Shown here: positions 27,041-35,713 of the stretch, piece after piece | How positions within the stretch are numbered: position 1 is the stretch's first letter | Layout: each line of letters starts with the position of its first letter | From: Nakamurella silvestris | Lineage (GTDB): Bacteria; Actinomycetota; Actinomycetes; Mycobacteriales; Nakamurellaceae | Reading direction: 5' to 3' | NCBI GenBank assembly: GCA_003576535.1 | Contig: QXCQ01000091.1 | Span: forward strand, 262,172 to 326,171 | DNA: 64,000 nt | The notes under the pieces: model-generated | Database searches by the model: none | What the model saw: the letters and a program-made list of their open reading frames with translations, nothing else | Told to the model about the DNA's origin: nothing | Translations under genes and position numbers: made by a program

Positions 27041-27679
27041 CTACCAGGCCAGGGTTCGGCCCTGGTCCACCACGGTTCCGTCGGCGGCGAAGGTGCGCGC
27101 CTGGATCCACGGGTCACCGGCGGCGTCCTCGACCCGGACGACCGTGGTGATCGAGCCGTTGTCGATCGCCCGCCAGGGCACCTCCCGCAGGTCCTCGGCC
27201 AGCAGATGGGCAAGTGCCCAACGGATGGTGTCCCCGTGGGTCACCAGACCAACCGGCCCCGGTGCCTCGGACACGAGCGGGGAGGCCAGCAGGGCGGCGA
27301 CCCGACCGTGGACATCACGGGCCGATTCGCCGTAACCGCCGATCAACCGGTCCGGGTCGCTGTAGTCCTCGTCCGGGTAGTCGGCAAAAGCCTGGGCCGT
27401 GGTGAGCCCTTGCAGGCGACCGAGATCCTGTTCCCGCAGGAGGCTGGTCGGGATCGGATCCAGATGGCAGGCCGCGCCGATGATCTCGGCCGTCTGTACC
27501 GCCCTGGTCAGATCCGAGGTGAGCAAACGGGCCAGACCCAACGCCGCAACAGCCCCGGCAGTGGCTGCTGCCTGTTCCCGGCCGAGGTCGGTCAGTTCCG
27601 GTTCGGACAGCTGCCCCTGGATCCGCCCTTCGACGTTCCAGGTGCTCTGCCCGTGCCGGATCAGATGCAGCACAACCAT
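27041..27679 (-). CDS. Histidine phosphatase family protein, possible alpha-ribazole phosphatase
   Basis: 212 residues, canonical catalytic set: LHLIRHGQSTWN, TSDLTRAVQTAEII, EQDLGRLQGL and LVTHGDTIRWALAHLL. Alpha-ribazole-5'-phosphate phosphatase (the enteric CobC step) belongs to this family. The gene sits directly after cobA in a B12 operon (2 nt apart), so that role is plausible, but phosphoglycerate-mutase-type activity on other substrates cannot be excluded. Confidence 0.85.
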   Translation of the reverse strand: MVVLHLIRHGQSTWNVEGRIQGQLSEPELTDLGREQAAATAGAVAALGLARLLTSDLTRAVQTAEIIGAACHLDPIPTSLLREQDLGRLQGLTTAQAFADYPDEDYSDPDRLIGGYGESARDVHGRVAALLASPLVSEAPGPVGLVTHGDTIRWALAHLLAEDLREVPWRAIDNGSITTVVRVEDAAGDPWIQARTFAADGTVVDQGRTLAW

Positions 27680-27681
27680 TC

Positions 27682-28845
27682 TCAGGCCTCCGGATCGAAA
27701 CCGGCGACGGCACCGATGACGGTGACGGCCGGCGGGCTGATCCCGGCCTCGACCGTCAGCTCCCCGATGGTGGCCACGGTCCCCCGGATCACCTGCTGGG
27801 TCGGCATCCCGCCGTCCGCGACCGTCGCTGCCGGGGTCTCGGGGTCCAAGCCACCGGCCATCAATGCTTCCGCGATGGCCGGAAGTGTTGCCACGGCCAT
27901 CATCAGCACGAGGTCGGTGCCGGTACGGGCCAGGGCGGCGTAGTCCAGGGTCGACCGCGGATCACCCGGGGGCACATGACCGGAGATGACGGTGAAACCC
28001 TGGTTCAACCCCCGGTGGGTCACGGGGATACCGGCCAGGGCGGGCGCGGCGATCGCCGAAGTGACCCCCGGGATCAGCTCCACCGGGACCCCGGCCGCCG
28101 CACAGGCCTGCCATTCCTCGCCGCCGCGGCCGAAAACGAAATTGTCCCCACCCTTGAAGCGCACCACGGTCTTCCCGGCCTTGGCGTGGGTCACCAACAG
28201 CCGGTTGATCTCCTCCTGGGCGGTGAACTGCCCACGCGGGATCTTCGAGACGTCGATCAGCTGGGCACCCTTCTTGGCCTCCACCAGCGCGGCCAGCGGG
28301 GCCAGCCGGTCGCTGACGATGACATCGGCCTCCCGCAGGGCCAGCAGGCCGTTGACCGTCAGCAGTCCCGGGTCCCCCGGGCCGCCGCCGACCAGTACCA
28401 CCTTGCCGCCGAGCCGGTGCCGCCCGTCGGTGGGCTCCACGGCGACGGCGGTGCTGTCTCCGGGAAGGGCGAAGATCCGCTGCCGCTCACAGGCGTCGAA
28501 GACCGCACCGTCGAGGTCGGCGTCACCGTTGGCGGCGAAGACCAGCCAGTACCCGGCCAGATCGGCATCGGTCCAGCCGCGGCGGTGCCAGGTCAGCAGC
28601 CCACGTTCGGCCATGTCGGCGATGGCCGGCAGGGCCTCCGGCGCGATGACGGTGACCTCGGCGCGGGCACCCCGCAGGGCCGCGATCCGCCCGAGGGCCG
28701 CCGCGCTCGCACCGATGACCAGCACCGGCCTGCCCGAGATCGGCAATGTGGCCTGGTAGCCCGACGTGCCTGACACTTGTGAAACTCCGTTCGTCACTGA
28801 TGGTGCGCCCGTCGCCCGAGTGTGTTCCGGAAGGACGGCCGTCAC
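27682..28845 (-). CDS. cobA: Uroporphyrinogen-III C-methyltransferase with N-terminal SirC-like domain
   Basis: 387 residues from a GTG. The C-terminal 240 residues are a SUMT: KVVLVGGGPGDPGLLTVNGL, VVRFKGGDNFVFGRGGEEWQ and GVTSAIAAPALAGIPVTHRG, giving precorrin-2 from uroporphyrinogen III. Residues about 35-145 resemble the Rossmann half of CysG/SirC (VLVIGASAAALGRIAALRGARAEVTVIAPEA), but the usual GGG-VA-RK loop reads GASAAALGR. The dimerisation/chelatase part of CysG is also missing, so oxidation of precorrin-2 to siroheme is doubtful. Separated from the cobB/cobC gene by 67 bp containing a hairpin. Confidence 0.9.
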   Translation of the reverse strand: MTAVLPEHTRATGAPSVTNGVSQVSGTSGYQATLPISGRPVLVIGASAAALGRIAALRGARAEVTVIAPEALPAIADMAERGLLTWHRRGWTDADLAGYWLVFAANGDADLDGAVFDACERQRIFALPGDSTAVAVEPTDGRHRLGGKVVLVGGGPGDPGLLTVNGLLALREADVIVSDRLAPLAALVEAKKGAQLIDVSKIPRGQFTAQEEINRLLVTHAKAGKTVVRFKGGDNFVFGRGGEEWQACAAAGVPVELIPGVTSAIAAPALAGIPVTHRGLNQGFTVISGHVPPGDPRSTLDYAALARTGTDLVLMMAVATLPAIAEALMAGGLDPETPAATVADGGMPTQQVIRGTVATIGELTVEAGISPPAVTVIGAVAGFDPEA

Positions 28846-28883
28846 GCGGCCGCGCCTGCCCCGTCAACGCCGGACGGCGGGTC

Positions 28884-28914
28884 GATCTGTTGGAGGGTGC
28901 TCCAACAGCAGATC
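28884..28914 (-). promoter_or_regulatory. Intercistronic hairpin between cobB/cobC and cobA
   Basis: A 9-bp perfect stem CTGTTGGAG/CTCCAACAG with a 4-nt loop, extended by GATC on both sides. It partly overlaps the end region of the fusion gene. Possibly an RNA processing or stability element inside the operon, or a weak terminator; there is no T tract. Confidence 0.4.
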
Positions 28915-31480
28915 ATGCCGGAAAAACGGATCCGACTTCGCCGCCGCGGTGCCGCTCGGCCGCCAGACCGGCCAGTATCGCGGCCAGCGCCGACAGCAGG
29001 GACCGGCTCGTCGCCGGGTCGCGGACGGCAATGCGGATCCAGGCACCGTCCAGACCGGGGAAGGTGTCCCCGCGACGCACGACATAGCCCTGCTCGCGGA
29101 GCCGGGTGCGCAGATGGTCCGGGTCGGCGCCGACGGGCAGCACCGGGCGGGTGTCGACCAGGACGAAGGAAGCCGCCGGATTCCCGACCGCCGGGATCCC
29201 CAGTTCGGCGAGGCCGTCCACCAGGACCTTGCGCCGGGCCGGTAGCGCGAGGGCCATCGCCTCGGCCTCCGCCAGGGCCGCCGGGGTGCTGCAGGCCACC
29301 ATTGCGGTCAGGGCCGGGGTCGACACCGACCACGGCGGCTGGACCTCGCGCAGCAGCTCGACCAGTGCGGGTTCGGCCAGGACGTACCCGGCCCGCAGTC
29401 CGGCGATCCCCCAGGTCTTGGTCAGCGACCGCAGCACCAGGACGCCCGGAAGATGTTCGGCCGCAAGGGATTCCCGTTCCCCCGACTGGGTGTCGATGAA
29501 AGCCTCGTCGACGACGACGATCCGCCCCGGCCGCACCAGCGATCGCAGGACCGATGCCGGGTGCAGGACGGAGGTCGGGTTCGTCGGGTTGCCGACGAAC
29601 ACCAGGTCGGCATCCTCCGGAACCAGGGCCGGGTCGAGCCGGAAGCCGGCGGAGGCCGGGAGCTGGACCCGACGGACCGGGCGACCGGCCGCCACCATGG
29701 CCGCCTCCGGCTCGGTGAACTGCGGGTGCACCACCACCGGTCGTTTCCCCGGGATGGCGGTCGCGATCAGGGTGAACGCCTCTGCCCCACCGGAGGTCGG
29801 CAGCACCTCGGCGGTGGTCCGGCCGTGCCTGCGGGCCAGGGCCGCCGTGGCATCGGCCGGCCGGGGGTAGGCGGCCAGGGCGGGGGTGGCCGCGTTGATC
29901 GCCGTCTGCAACCACACCGGCGGTTGGCGCAGATGTACGTTGACCGCCAGATCCACCAGCCCATCAGCGATCTCGGTGTCCCCGTGATGGCGCAGGTCCG
30001 GTTCGACCTCCGGCACCGCGACGGTCGCGGAGCGGGCGGCCTCCTCGACAAGAGCGGCCGCCGAAGGCTGCACAGGCCGGACCGGGAGGTGCTGCGGCCC
30101 GGCCGCCCGATCCCGGACGGCCGCGATGAAACGTGCTGCCAGGGCCGGATACCCGGCCCAGTGCACGTGCAGGTAGGAGGCGTGCAGGTTGCCCTGGGAG
30201 AAGCCGTCGGGTCGGCCGTCGAGCAACCAGCCCGGCGTGGATCCCGCACCGGAACCGATGAGGGCCGTCCGGTGGAACTCGTGGCCGGTCACCCGGCTTC
30301 CGGCAACGGCCACCACGGTGTCCGCCGTCGCGATGGCGGTGCGGTAGGACAGGGTCAGCCGGGGGGTCATCGCCGCATCGGCGGGGACCGCCCCGACCAT
30401 GGGAGAGCCGTCGACGGTCCGGCACAGGTACAACAGACCGGCGCATTCGGCGACCGTGGGCAGGCCTGCGTCGATCCGGGCCCGTAGGTCCGCCCGCAGG
30501 CCCTGGTTCGCGCCGAGACCGGCGGCATGGACCTCGGGGAAACCGCCGCCCAGGTACAGGCCGGCGGTCTCAGCCGGAAGTGCGACATCCTCCACCGGGT
30601 CGAAGACCATCGGCCGCAGACCCGCGGCGGCCAGCAGTTCGTCGGTCTCGGTGTAACGGAAGGTGAAGGCACGTCCACCGGCGATGGCCACCGTCGGCCC
30701 GCTGCCCGGATCGGTGCAGTGCACACCGTTCTCGGCCAGCGCCTGCACCGGATCCCAGGCGGGGCCGGACAGGTCGGGCGCGGACCGGGCGATCCGCAGC
30801 ACCTCGGCGAGGTCGATCCGCTCGGCGATCTGGGCGGCCAGCCGATCGAGGACCGTCAGCGCATCGGCCCGTTCTGCGGCCGGTACCAACCCGAGATGCC
30901 GTGACGGGGCGGAGATCCCATCATCCCGTTTGAGCACACCCAGCACCGGGATTCCCGTGCTCTCCAGAGCGTTGGTGACCTCGGTGGCATGCCGGTCGGA
31001 TCCGGCCTTGTTCAGGACGACACCGGCGATCCGGACGGCGGAGTCGAAGGAGGCCAGCCCGTGCACCACCGCCGCGATGGTGCGACTGGCCGAGGAGATG
31101 TCGACGACCAGGATGATCGGTGCCCGCACCACACCGGCGACATGGGCGGTGGAGGCGAACCCCTCCCGGCCGATGGCGCCGTCGTACAGGCCCATCACCC
31201 CTTCGATGACGGCGATGTCGGCCGGTTCGGGGGTGGCCGCACCGTGCAGCAGCAGCGGGACCAGCAGATCCTCGCCGACCAGGTGCGGGTCAAGGTTGCG
31301 ACCCGGACGTCCGGTGGCCAGGGCGTGGTAGCCGGGGTCGATGTAATCGGGACCGACCTTGTGGCCGGACACCCGGTGACCGGCCCGCCGCAGGGCGGCC
31401 ATCAGACCGGTTGCCACCGTGGTCTTCCCGTGGCCGGAGGCCGGCGCGGCAATGACCACCCGCGGCAGGGTCGTCACCAT
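28913..31480 (-). CDS. CobB-CobC fusion: cobyrinate a,c-diamide synthase and L-threonine-phosphate decarboxylase-like aminotransferase
   Basis: 855 residues. Residues 1-465 are cobyrinic acid a,c-diamide synthase: P-loop APASGHGKTTVATGL, HKVGPDYIDPGYH, VIEGVMGLYDG, and a class-I glutamine amidotransferase half with the nucleophile in TVAECAGLLYLCR (about Cys346) and SQGNLHASYLHVHW. Residues about 470-855 are a PLP aminotransferase of the CobD/HisC type: VFVGNPTNPTS, VVDEAFID and the Schiff-base Lys in LRSLTKTWGIAGLRAGY (about Lys688). In Salmonella the corresponding enzyme makes aminopropanol phosphate. No stop or frameshift separates the halves. Its ATG lies in the 3' end of cobO. Joining these two non-consecutive steps in one chain is unusual. 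Confidence 0.93.
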   Translation of the reverse strand: MVTTLPRVVIAAPASGHGKTTVATGLMAALRRAGHRVSGHKVGPDYIDPGYHALATGRPGRNLDPHLVGEDLLVPLLLHGAATPEPADIAVIEGVMGLYDGAIGREGFASTAHVAGVVRAPIILVVDISSASRTIAAVVHGLASFDSAVRIAGVVLNKAGSDRHATEVTNALESTGIPVLGVLKRDDGISAPSRHLGLVPAAERADALTVLDRLAAQIAERIDLAEVLRIARSAPDLSGPAWDPVQALAENGVHCTDPGSGPTVAIAGGRAFTFRYTETDELLAAAGLRPMVFDPVEDVALPAETAGLYLGGGFPEVHAAGLGANQGLRADLRARIDAGLPTVAECAGLLYLCRTVDGSPMVGAVPADAAMTPRLTLSYRTAIATADTVVAVAGSRVTGHEFHRTALIGSGAGSTPGWLLDGRPDGFSQGNLHASYLHVHWAGYPALAARFIAAVRDRAAGPQHLPVRPVQPSAAALVEEAARSATVAVPEVEPDLRHHGDTEIADGLVDLAVNVHLRQPPVWLQTAINAATPALAAYPRPADATAALARRHGRTTAEVLPTSGGAEAFTLIATAIPGKRPVVVHPQFTEPEAAMVAAGRPVRRVQLPASAGFRLDPALVPEDADLVFVGNPTNPTSVLHPASVLRSLVRPGRIVVVDEAFIDTQSGERESLAAEHLPGVLVLRSLTKTWGIAGLRAGYVLAEPALVELLREVQPPWSVSTPALTAMVACSTPAALAEAEAMALALPARRKVLVDGLAELGIPAVGNPAASFVLVDTRPVLPVGADPDHLRTRLREQGYVVRRGDTFPGLDGAWIRIAVRDPATSRSLLSALAAILAGLAAERHRGGEVGSVFPA

Positions 31481-32088
31481 TCGATCCCCCGCTGGCCCTT
31501 CTGACCGGCGTCCATCGGGTGTTTCACCTTGCCCATCTCGGTCACCAGGTCGGCGATCGCGGCGAGCTTCGGGTCGGCCCGGCGGCCGGTCATCACCACG
31601 TGCTGGGAACCCGGTCGGTTCGCCAAGGTCTCGACCACGTCATCGATGTCGATCCACCCCCAGTTGATCGGGTAGGTGAACTCGTCGAGCACGTAGAAAC
31701 GATGGGTTTCCGCGTGGAGCCGGCGTTTGATCTCCACCCAGCCCTCGGCCGCGTCGGCGGCGTGATCGGCCTCGGCACCGGCCTTGCGCGACCAGGACCA
31801 ACCCGATCCCATCTTGTGCCACTCGATCGGCCCACCGATGCCCTGGGTCTCGTGCAGCTCGCCGAGGGTCTTGAAGGCCTCCTCCTCGCCGATCTTCCAC
31901 TTCGCGGATTTGACGAACTGGAAGACGCCGATCGGCCAGCCCTGGTTCCAGGCCCGCAGCGCCATCCCGAAGGCGGCCGTCGACTTCCCCTTGCCGTCAC
32001 CCGTGTGCACCATGACCAGGGCGCGGTTCCGTCGTTGACGGGTGGTCAGTCCGTCGTCGGGGACCGATTCCGGTTGTCCCTGGGGCAT
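31474..32088 (-). CDS. cobO: Cob(I)yrinic acid a,c-diamide adenosyltransferase
   Basis: 204 residues. CobO/BtuR-type ATP:corrinoid adenosyltransferase: P-loop VHTGDGKGKSTAAFGMALRA, IGVFQFVKSAKWKIGEEEAF, and YVLDEFTYPINWGWIDIDDVVE. It forms the Co-C bond on the product of CobB, encoded immediately downstream with a 7-nt overlap. One base separates it from the chelatase gene upstream. Confidence 0.96.
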   Translation of the reverse strand: MPQGQPESVPDDGLTTRQRRNRALVMVHTGDGKGKSTAAFGMALRAWNQGWPIGVFQFVKSAKWKIGEEEAFKTLGELHETQGIGGPIEWHKMGSGWSWSRKAGAEADHAADAAEGWVEIKRRLHAETHRFYVLDEFTYPINWGWIDIDDVVETLANRPGSQHVVMTGRRADPKLAAIADLVTEMGKVKHPMDAGQKGQRGIEW

Positions 32089-32089
32089 C

Positions 32090-34192
32090 TCAGGCCACCC
32101 GTCCCGGCGTCCTGGCCGTACCGGCCCGAACCACCTCGGTCAGCTGCTCGGCCGCCACCTCACCCAGCGGCAGGTACTCGGCGTTGAGGCTGCGCGCCAG
32201 CTCCTGGGCCAGCCCCATCCGGAAACGTCCTGTCTCACAGTCGATCACGATCGAGGCCACCCCGGTGGCAGCGAGATACGCTGCCGCCTGGCGGGACCGG
32301 GCCAGCGCACCGGCACCGGCGGTGGCCCGGCCGTCCGTCACCAGCACCAGCAGCGGACGTCGCCGTGGGTCCCGGATCCGTTCCAGCCGCAAGGTTTCCG
32401 CGGCCAGCAGCAGTCCCTCGGCCAGCGGGGTCCGGCCGCCGGCCGGCAGGCCCTCCAACCGGGTCGCGGCGATGTCGACCGAAGAGGTGGCGGGCAGGGC
32501 CAGGGTGGCACCGGTTCCCCGGAAGGTGACCAGGCCGACCTTGTCCCGCCGCTGGTAGGCATCCAGCAGCAGCGACAGCACAGCGGTTTTCACCTGTTCC
32601 ATCCGCTCCCGCGCGGCCATCGAGCCGGAGGCGTCGACGCAGAAGAGGACCAGATTGGACTCCCGACCCTCCCGCACCGCCATCCGGACATCGGATCGAC
32701 GCACCGAGATGCCTTGGCCCTGATGGTTCCTCGCACGTTGATGCGGTGCCGCCGCCCGGATCGTGGCAACCAGATGGACCGCGCCGTGAGCCTCCCCCAC
32801 CGGTAACTCGGCACCGATGGTCCGGCCGCTGCTGGTGATCGCCCGCGAGCGTTTCCCCGCCTCGCCGGATCCGGTGCCGGGCACCGTGAGTGCCCGGGTC
32901 CGATAGGTGCTGCCCGACCCCACGGTGGACAGGCGTGCCTGGCCCGGGGCGGGTGGTGCCTCGGTCGGGGCCTCCTCGGACTCCTGGGCCTGGGCCTGCT
33001 GCTGCTCGCCCTCCGCGGCCGATTCGGGCTGCGACTCCGGCTGCCCGGGGTCGGCCTGCGGTTCACCGCTCGGCGGGGTCGAACCGTCCTGGTCCTGGGG
33101 TCCGTCGGAGCCGTCGTCAGGGCCGTTGTCCGGGCCCTCGTCGGGCCTACCGTCGGGGTTCTCGTCCTGCGGGGGCTCGGGCTCCGGGTCATCCGGGCCG
33201 AGGATGCGGTCGAGCAGTTCCTCGTCCATGCCGGGGGCGTCGAACGGGTTGCGGCGACGGCGGTGCGGCAGGGCCAGCCGGGCAGCCGCCCGGATGTCGG
33301 CCTTGACCACGGTGTCCCGGCCGGCCCAGGCGGCGTGGGCGACGGCGGCGCGGGCGGTGACGATGTCGGCGCGCATCCCGTCCACCTCGAACGCGGCGCA
33401 CACGGCGGCGATCAGTTCCAGGGCGGTGTCTGGCAGCTCCACCTGCGGCAATGCCGCCCGCGCGGCGGCGATCCGCAGAGCCAGGTCGGCCTCCTCCGCC
33501 TGGTAACGGCTCGCGAAGCCGGTGGGATCGGCGTCATGGGCGAGGCGGCGGCGGACGACCTCGGCGCGCAGGGCCGGGTCCTTCGGCGCGGCCACCTCGA
33601 CGGTCAACCCGAACCGGTCGAGGAGCTGCGGGCGCAACTCCCCCTCCTCCGGGTTCATCGTGCCGACCAGCACGAATCGGGCGGCGTGGGCAATGGACAC
33701 ACCCTCGCGCTCGACCGTGGACCGGCCCATGGCGGCGGCATCCAGCAGCAGGTCGACCAGGTGGTCGTGCAGCAGGTTCACCTCGTCCACGTACAACATG
33801 CCCCGATGCGCACCGGCCAGCAGGCCGGGCTCGTACTCGGTGACACCGGCGGTCAGCGCGCGCTCCAGATGCAGGGAACCGATCACCCGGTCCTCGGTGG
33901 CACCGACCGGGAGCTCGACCAGGCGAGCGGGCCGCTCATGGCCGGGGGCGGCCGCATGCGGTCCGTCCGGGCAGGCGGGATCCGGGTCGGCCGGGTCGCA
34001 GGAGAAACGGCAGTGGTCGACCACGGCCACGGGTGGCAACAGCGCGGCCAGGGCCCGCACCATGGTGGACTTCGCGGTGCCCTTCTCCCCGCGGACCAGG
34101 ACACCACCGACGGCCGGCGACACCGCGGTCAGGGCAAGGGCAAGGGCCATGTCGTCCATGCCGACGACGGCGGTAAACGGGTAGGTGCTCAT
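32090..34192 (-). CDS. ChlI-ChlD fused chelatase subunit, probable cobaltochelatase partner of CobN
   Basis: 700 residues. The N-terminal AAA+ (ChlI/BchI-like) half has Walker A GEKGTAKST at residues 35-43, Walker B GMLYVDEVNLL and a Cys-rich insertion (DHCRFSCDPADPDPAC). A long acidic Pro/Glu/Gln linker (about 330-430) leads to a von Willebrand A domain with the MIDAS DASGS (about residue 520) and TDGRAT. Such fused subunits replace CobS/CobT of the aerobic cobaltochelatase in actinobacteria, working with CobN (encoded at 55.3 kb). Start ATG 34190-34192 precedes the conserved YPFTAVVGMDDM. First gene after a cobalamin riboswitch. Confidence 0.9.
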   Translation of the reverse strand: MSTYPFTAVVGMDDMALALALTAVSPAVGGVLVRGEKGTAKSTMVRALAALLPPVAVVDHCRFSCDPADPDPACPDGPHAAAPGHERPARLVELPVGATEDRVIGSLHLERALTAGVTEYEPGLLAGAHRGMLYVDEVNLLHDHLVDLLLDAAAMGRSTVEREGVSIAHAARFVLVGTMNPEEGELRPQLLDRFGLTVEVAAPKDPALRAEVVRRRLAHDADPTGFASRYQAEEADLALRIAAARAALPQVELPDTALELIAAVCAAFEVDGMRADIVTARAAVAHAAWAGRDTVVKADIRAAARLALPHRRRRNPFDAPGMDEELLDRILGPDDPEPEPPQDENPDGRPDEGPDNGPDDGSDGPQDQDGSTPPSGEPQADPGQPESQPESAAEGEQQQAQAQESEEAPTEAPPAPGQARLSTVGSGSTYRTRALTVPGTGSGEAGKRSRAITSSGRTIGAELPVGEAHGAVHLVATIRAAAPHQRARNHQGQGISVRRSDVRMAVREGRESNLVLFCVDASGSMAARERMEQVKTAVLSLLLDAYQRRDKVGLVTFRGTGATLALPATSSVDIAATRLEGLPAGGRTPLAEGLLLAAETLRLERIRDPRRRPLLVLVTDGRATAGAGALARSRQAAAYLAATGVASIVIDCETGRFRMGLAQELARSLNAEYLPLGEVAAEQLTEVVRAGTARTPGRVA

Positions 34193-34274
34193 ATCTGCGG
34201 CTTGACGCCTCTTCCGTCCTCGCGGGGATCCACGCCCACTGATCAACTCGGCACGCCCGCCGGGTGAGGTCCGG

Positions 34275-34410
34275 GCGTCGACGGCGGTGATGTCCTGGCT
34301 CCGGCCCACGATGGACCGTCACAGTGGCGGGACCGCTCCGGACTCGTCCGGTGCCGCGTGGCAGCGGCACCCGACCCACCGGAATTCCTCCCCGACCGTC
34401 ACCCACGATC
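34275..34410 (-). promoter_or_regulatory. Cobalamin riboswitch controlling chlID-cobO-cobB/cobC-cobA
   Basis: The minus strand reads CACCGGACGAGTCCGGAGCG followed by the B12 box GTCCCGCCACTGTGA and then GGAGCCAGGACATC. It ends about 80 nt before the chelatase start. It is back-to-back with the leaderless cobL promoter at about 34462. Boundaries are approximate. Confidence 0.92.
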
Positions 34411-34474
34411 GTCCCACAGGTCGGGGCGAAGCCACGGCGCGGCCGACCCGCCGGAATCGGCTAGCGTGCCTGGG

Positions 34475-35713
34475 GTGACCTCCCTGCCGCGACGGATCGA
34501 TCCCGACCTGCCCACCGCCGTGATCGTGCTGGGGGTCGGCGGCGACGGCTGGACCGGCCTGACCGAGGCCCACCAGGCCCTGGTGACCACTGCGGAGGTC
34601 GTGCTGGCCGGTGCGCGTCACCTGTCGCTGATCCCCGAGGTCCCGGGCCAGCTGCGCCTGACCTGGCCCTCCCCGCTCCGATCGGGACTGCCCGACCTGT
34701 TGGCAGAACTGGCCGGCCGGTTCGTCCTCGTACTGGCCTCCGGGGACCCACTGGTGTCCGGGATCGGCAGCACCCTGATCGAACTCCTGGGCCCGGACCG
34801 TGTGACGGTCCTCCCACACGTCTCCTCCGTGGCCGTGGCCCGGGCACGCCTGGGCTGGCCGGCCGAGTCGGCGACCGTGGTCTCCGCCGTCGGCCGGGAC
34901 AGCGCGGCGGTACTGCGGCCGGTGGCCCCGGGCCGCCGGCTGCTGGTGCTCTCCTCCGACGAGCACACCCCCGGCGAGGTGGCCGCGCTGCTGACCGGGG
35001 CGGGATACGGCAGCAGCACGATGACCGTGTTCAGCGACCTGGACAGCCTGGTCGAGACCCGCGTCCGCGGCGCGGCGCGCGAGTTCACCGAGCCCGTCGG
35101 CCGGTTGAACATCATCGCGGTGGAGTGTGTCGCCGACCCGGGCCTACCGGTGTTCGGGCTGGTCGGCGGACTGCCGGACGAAATCTTCGACCATGACGGC
35201 CAACTGACCAAACGGGATGCACGGGCCTCGGCCCTGTCCCGGTTGGTGCCGGTCCCCGGGCAGCTGCTCTGGGACGTCGGCGCGGGTGCGGGGTCGGTGG
35301 CCGTCGAATGGGCCAGGGCCGACCCGCTGTGCCGGGCCATCGCGATCGAACGGGACCGGCCCCGGGCGGCCCGGATCGCCGCCAACGCCCGGCGGCTGGG
35401 CGTGCCCTCCCTCCGGGTGGTCCTGGGCGCGGCCCCGGACGCCCTGGCCGACCTGCCCGCCCCCGATGCGGTGTTCATCGGCGGCGGGGCGACCATCCCC
35501 GGCCTGATCGACCGGTGCTGGTCGGCCCTGGCCCCCGGCGGGCGCCTGGTCGCCCATGCCGTCACGGTCGAGTCCGAGATGGTCCTGCTGGACCGGTACC
35601 GGCTCCTCGGCGGCGAACTGACCCGGATCGCGATCGAAAAGGCCGAACCACTGGGGACTTTCACCGGCTGGAAACCACTACGCACCCTGGTGCAATGGAG
35701 TGTGCAGAAATGA
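34475..35713 (+). CDS. cobL: Precorrin-6B C5,C15-methyltransferase (decarboxylating), CbiE-CbiT fusion
   Basis: 412 residues. Residues 1-200 are the CbiE tetrapyrrole methylase (VIVLGVGGDGWTGLTEAHQALVTTAEVVLAGARHL, VLASGDPLVSGIG). Residues about 225-412 are the CbiT decarboxylating methyltransferase with SAM motif LLWDVGAGAGSVAVEWA near 268 and DAVFIGGGATIPGLID. The GTG at 34475 begins 7 nt after TAGCGT (34462-34467), so the mRNA may be leaderless. It overlaps cobM by 4 nt (ATGA). Confidence 0.95.
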   Translation: MTSLPRRIDPDLPTAVIVLGVGGDGWTGLTEAHQALVTTAEVVLAGARHLSLIPEVPGQLRLTWPSPLRSGLPDLLAELAGRFVLVLASGDPLVSGIGSTLIELLGPDRVTVLPHVSSVAVARARLGWPAESATVVSAVGRDSAAVLRPVAPGRRLLVLSSDEHTPGEVAALLTGAGYGSSTMTVFSDLDSLVETRVRGAAREFTEPVGRLNIIAVECVADPGLPVFGLVGGLPDEIFDHDGQLTKRDARASALSRLVPVPGQLLWDVGAGAGSVAVEWARADPLCRAIAIERDRPRAARIAANARRLGVPSLRVVLGAAPDALADLPAPDAVFIGGGATIPGLIDRCWSALAPGGRLVAHAVTVESEMVLLDRYRLLGGELTRIAIEKAEPLGTFTGWKPLRTLVQWSVQK

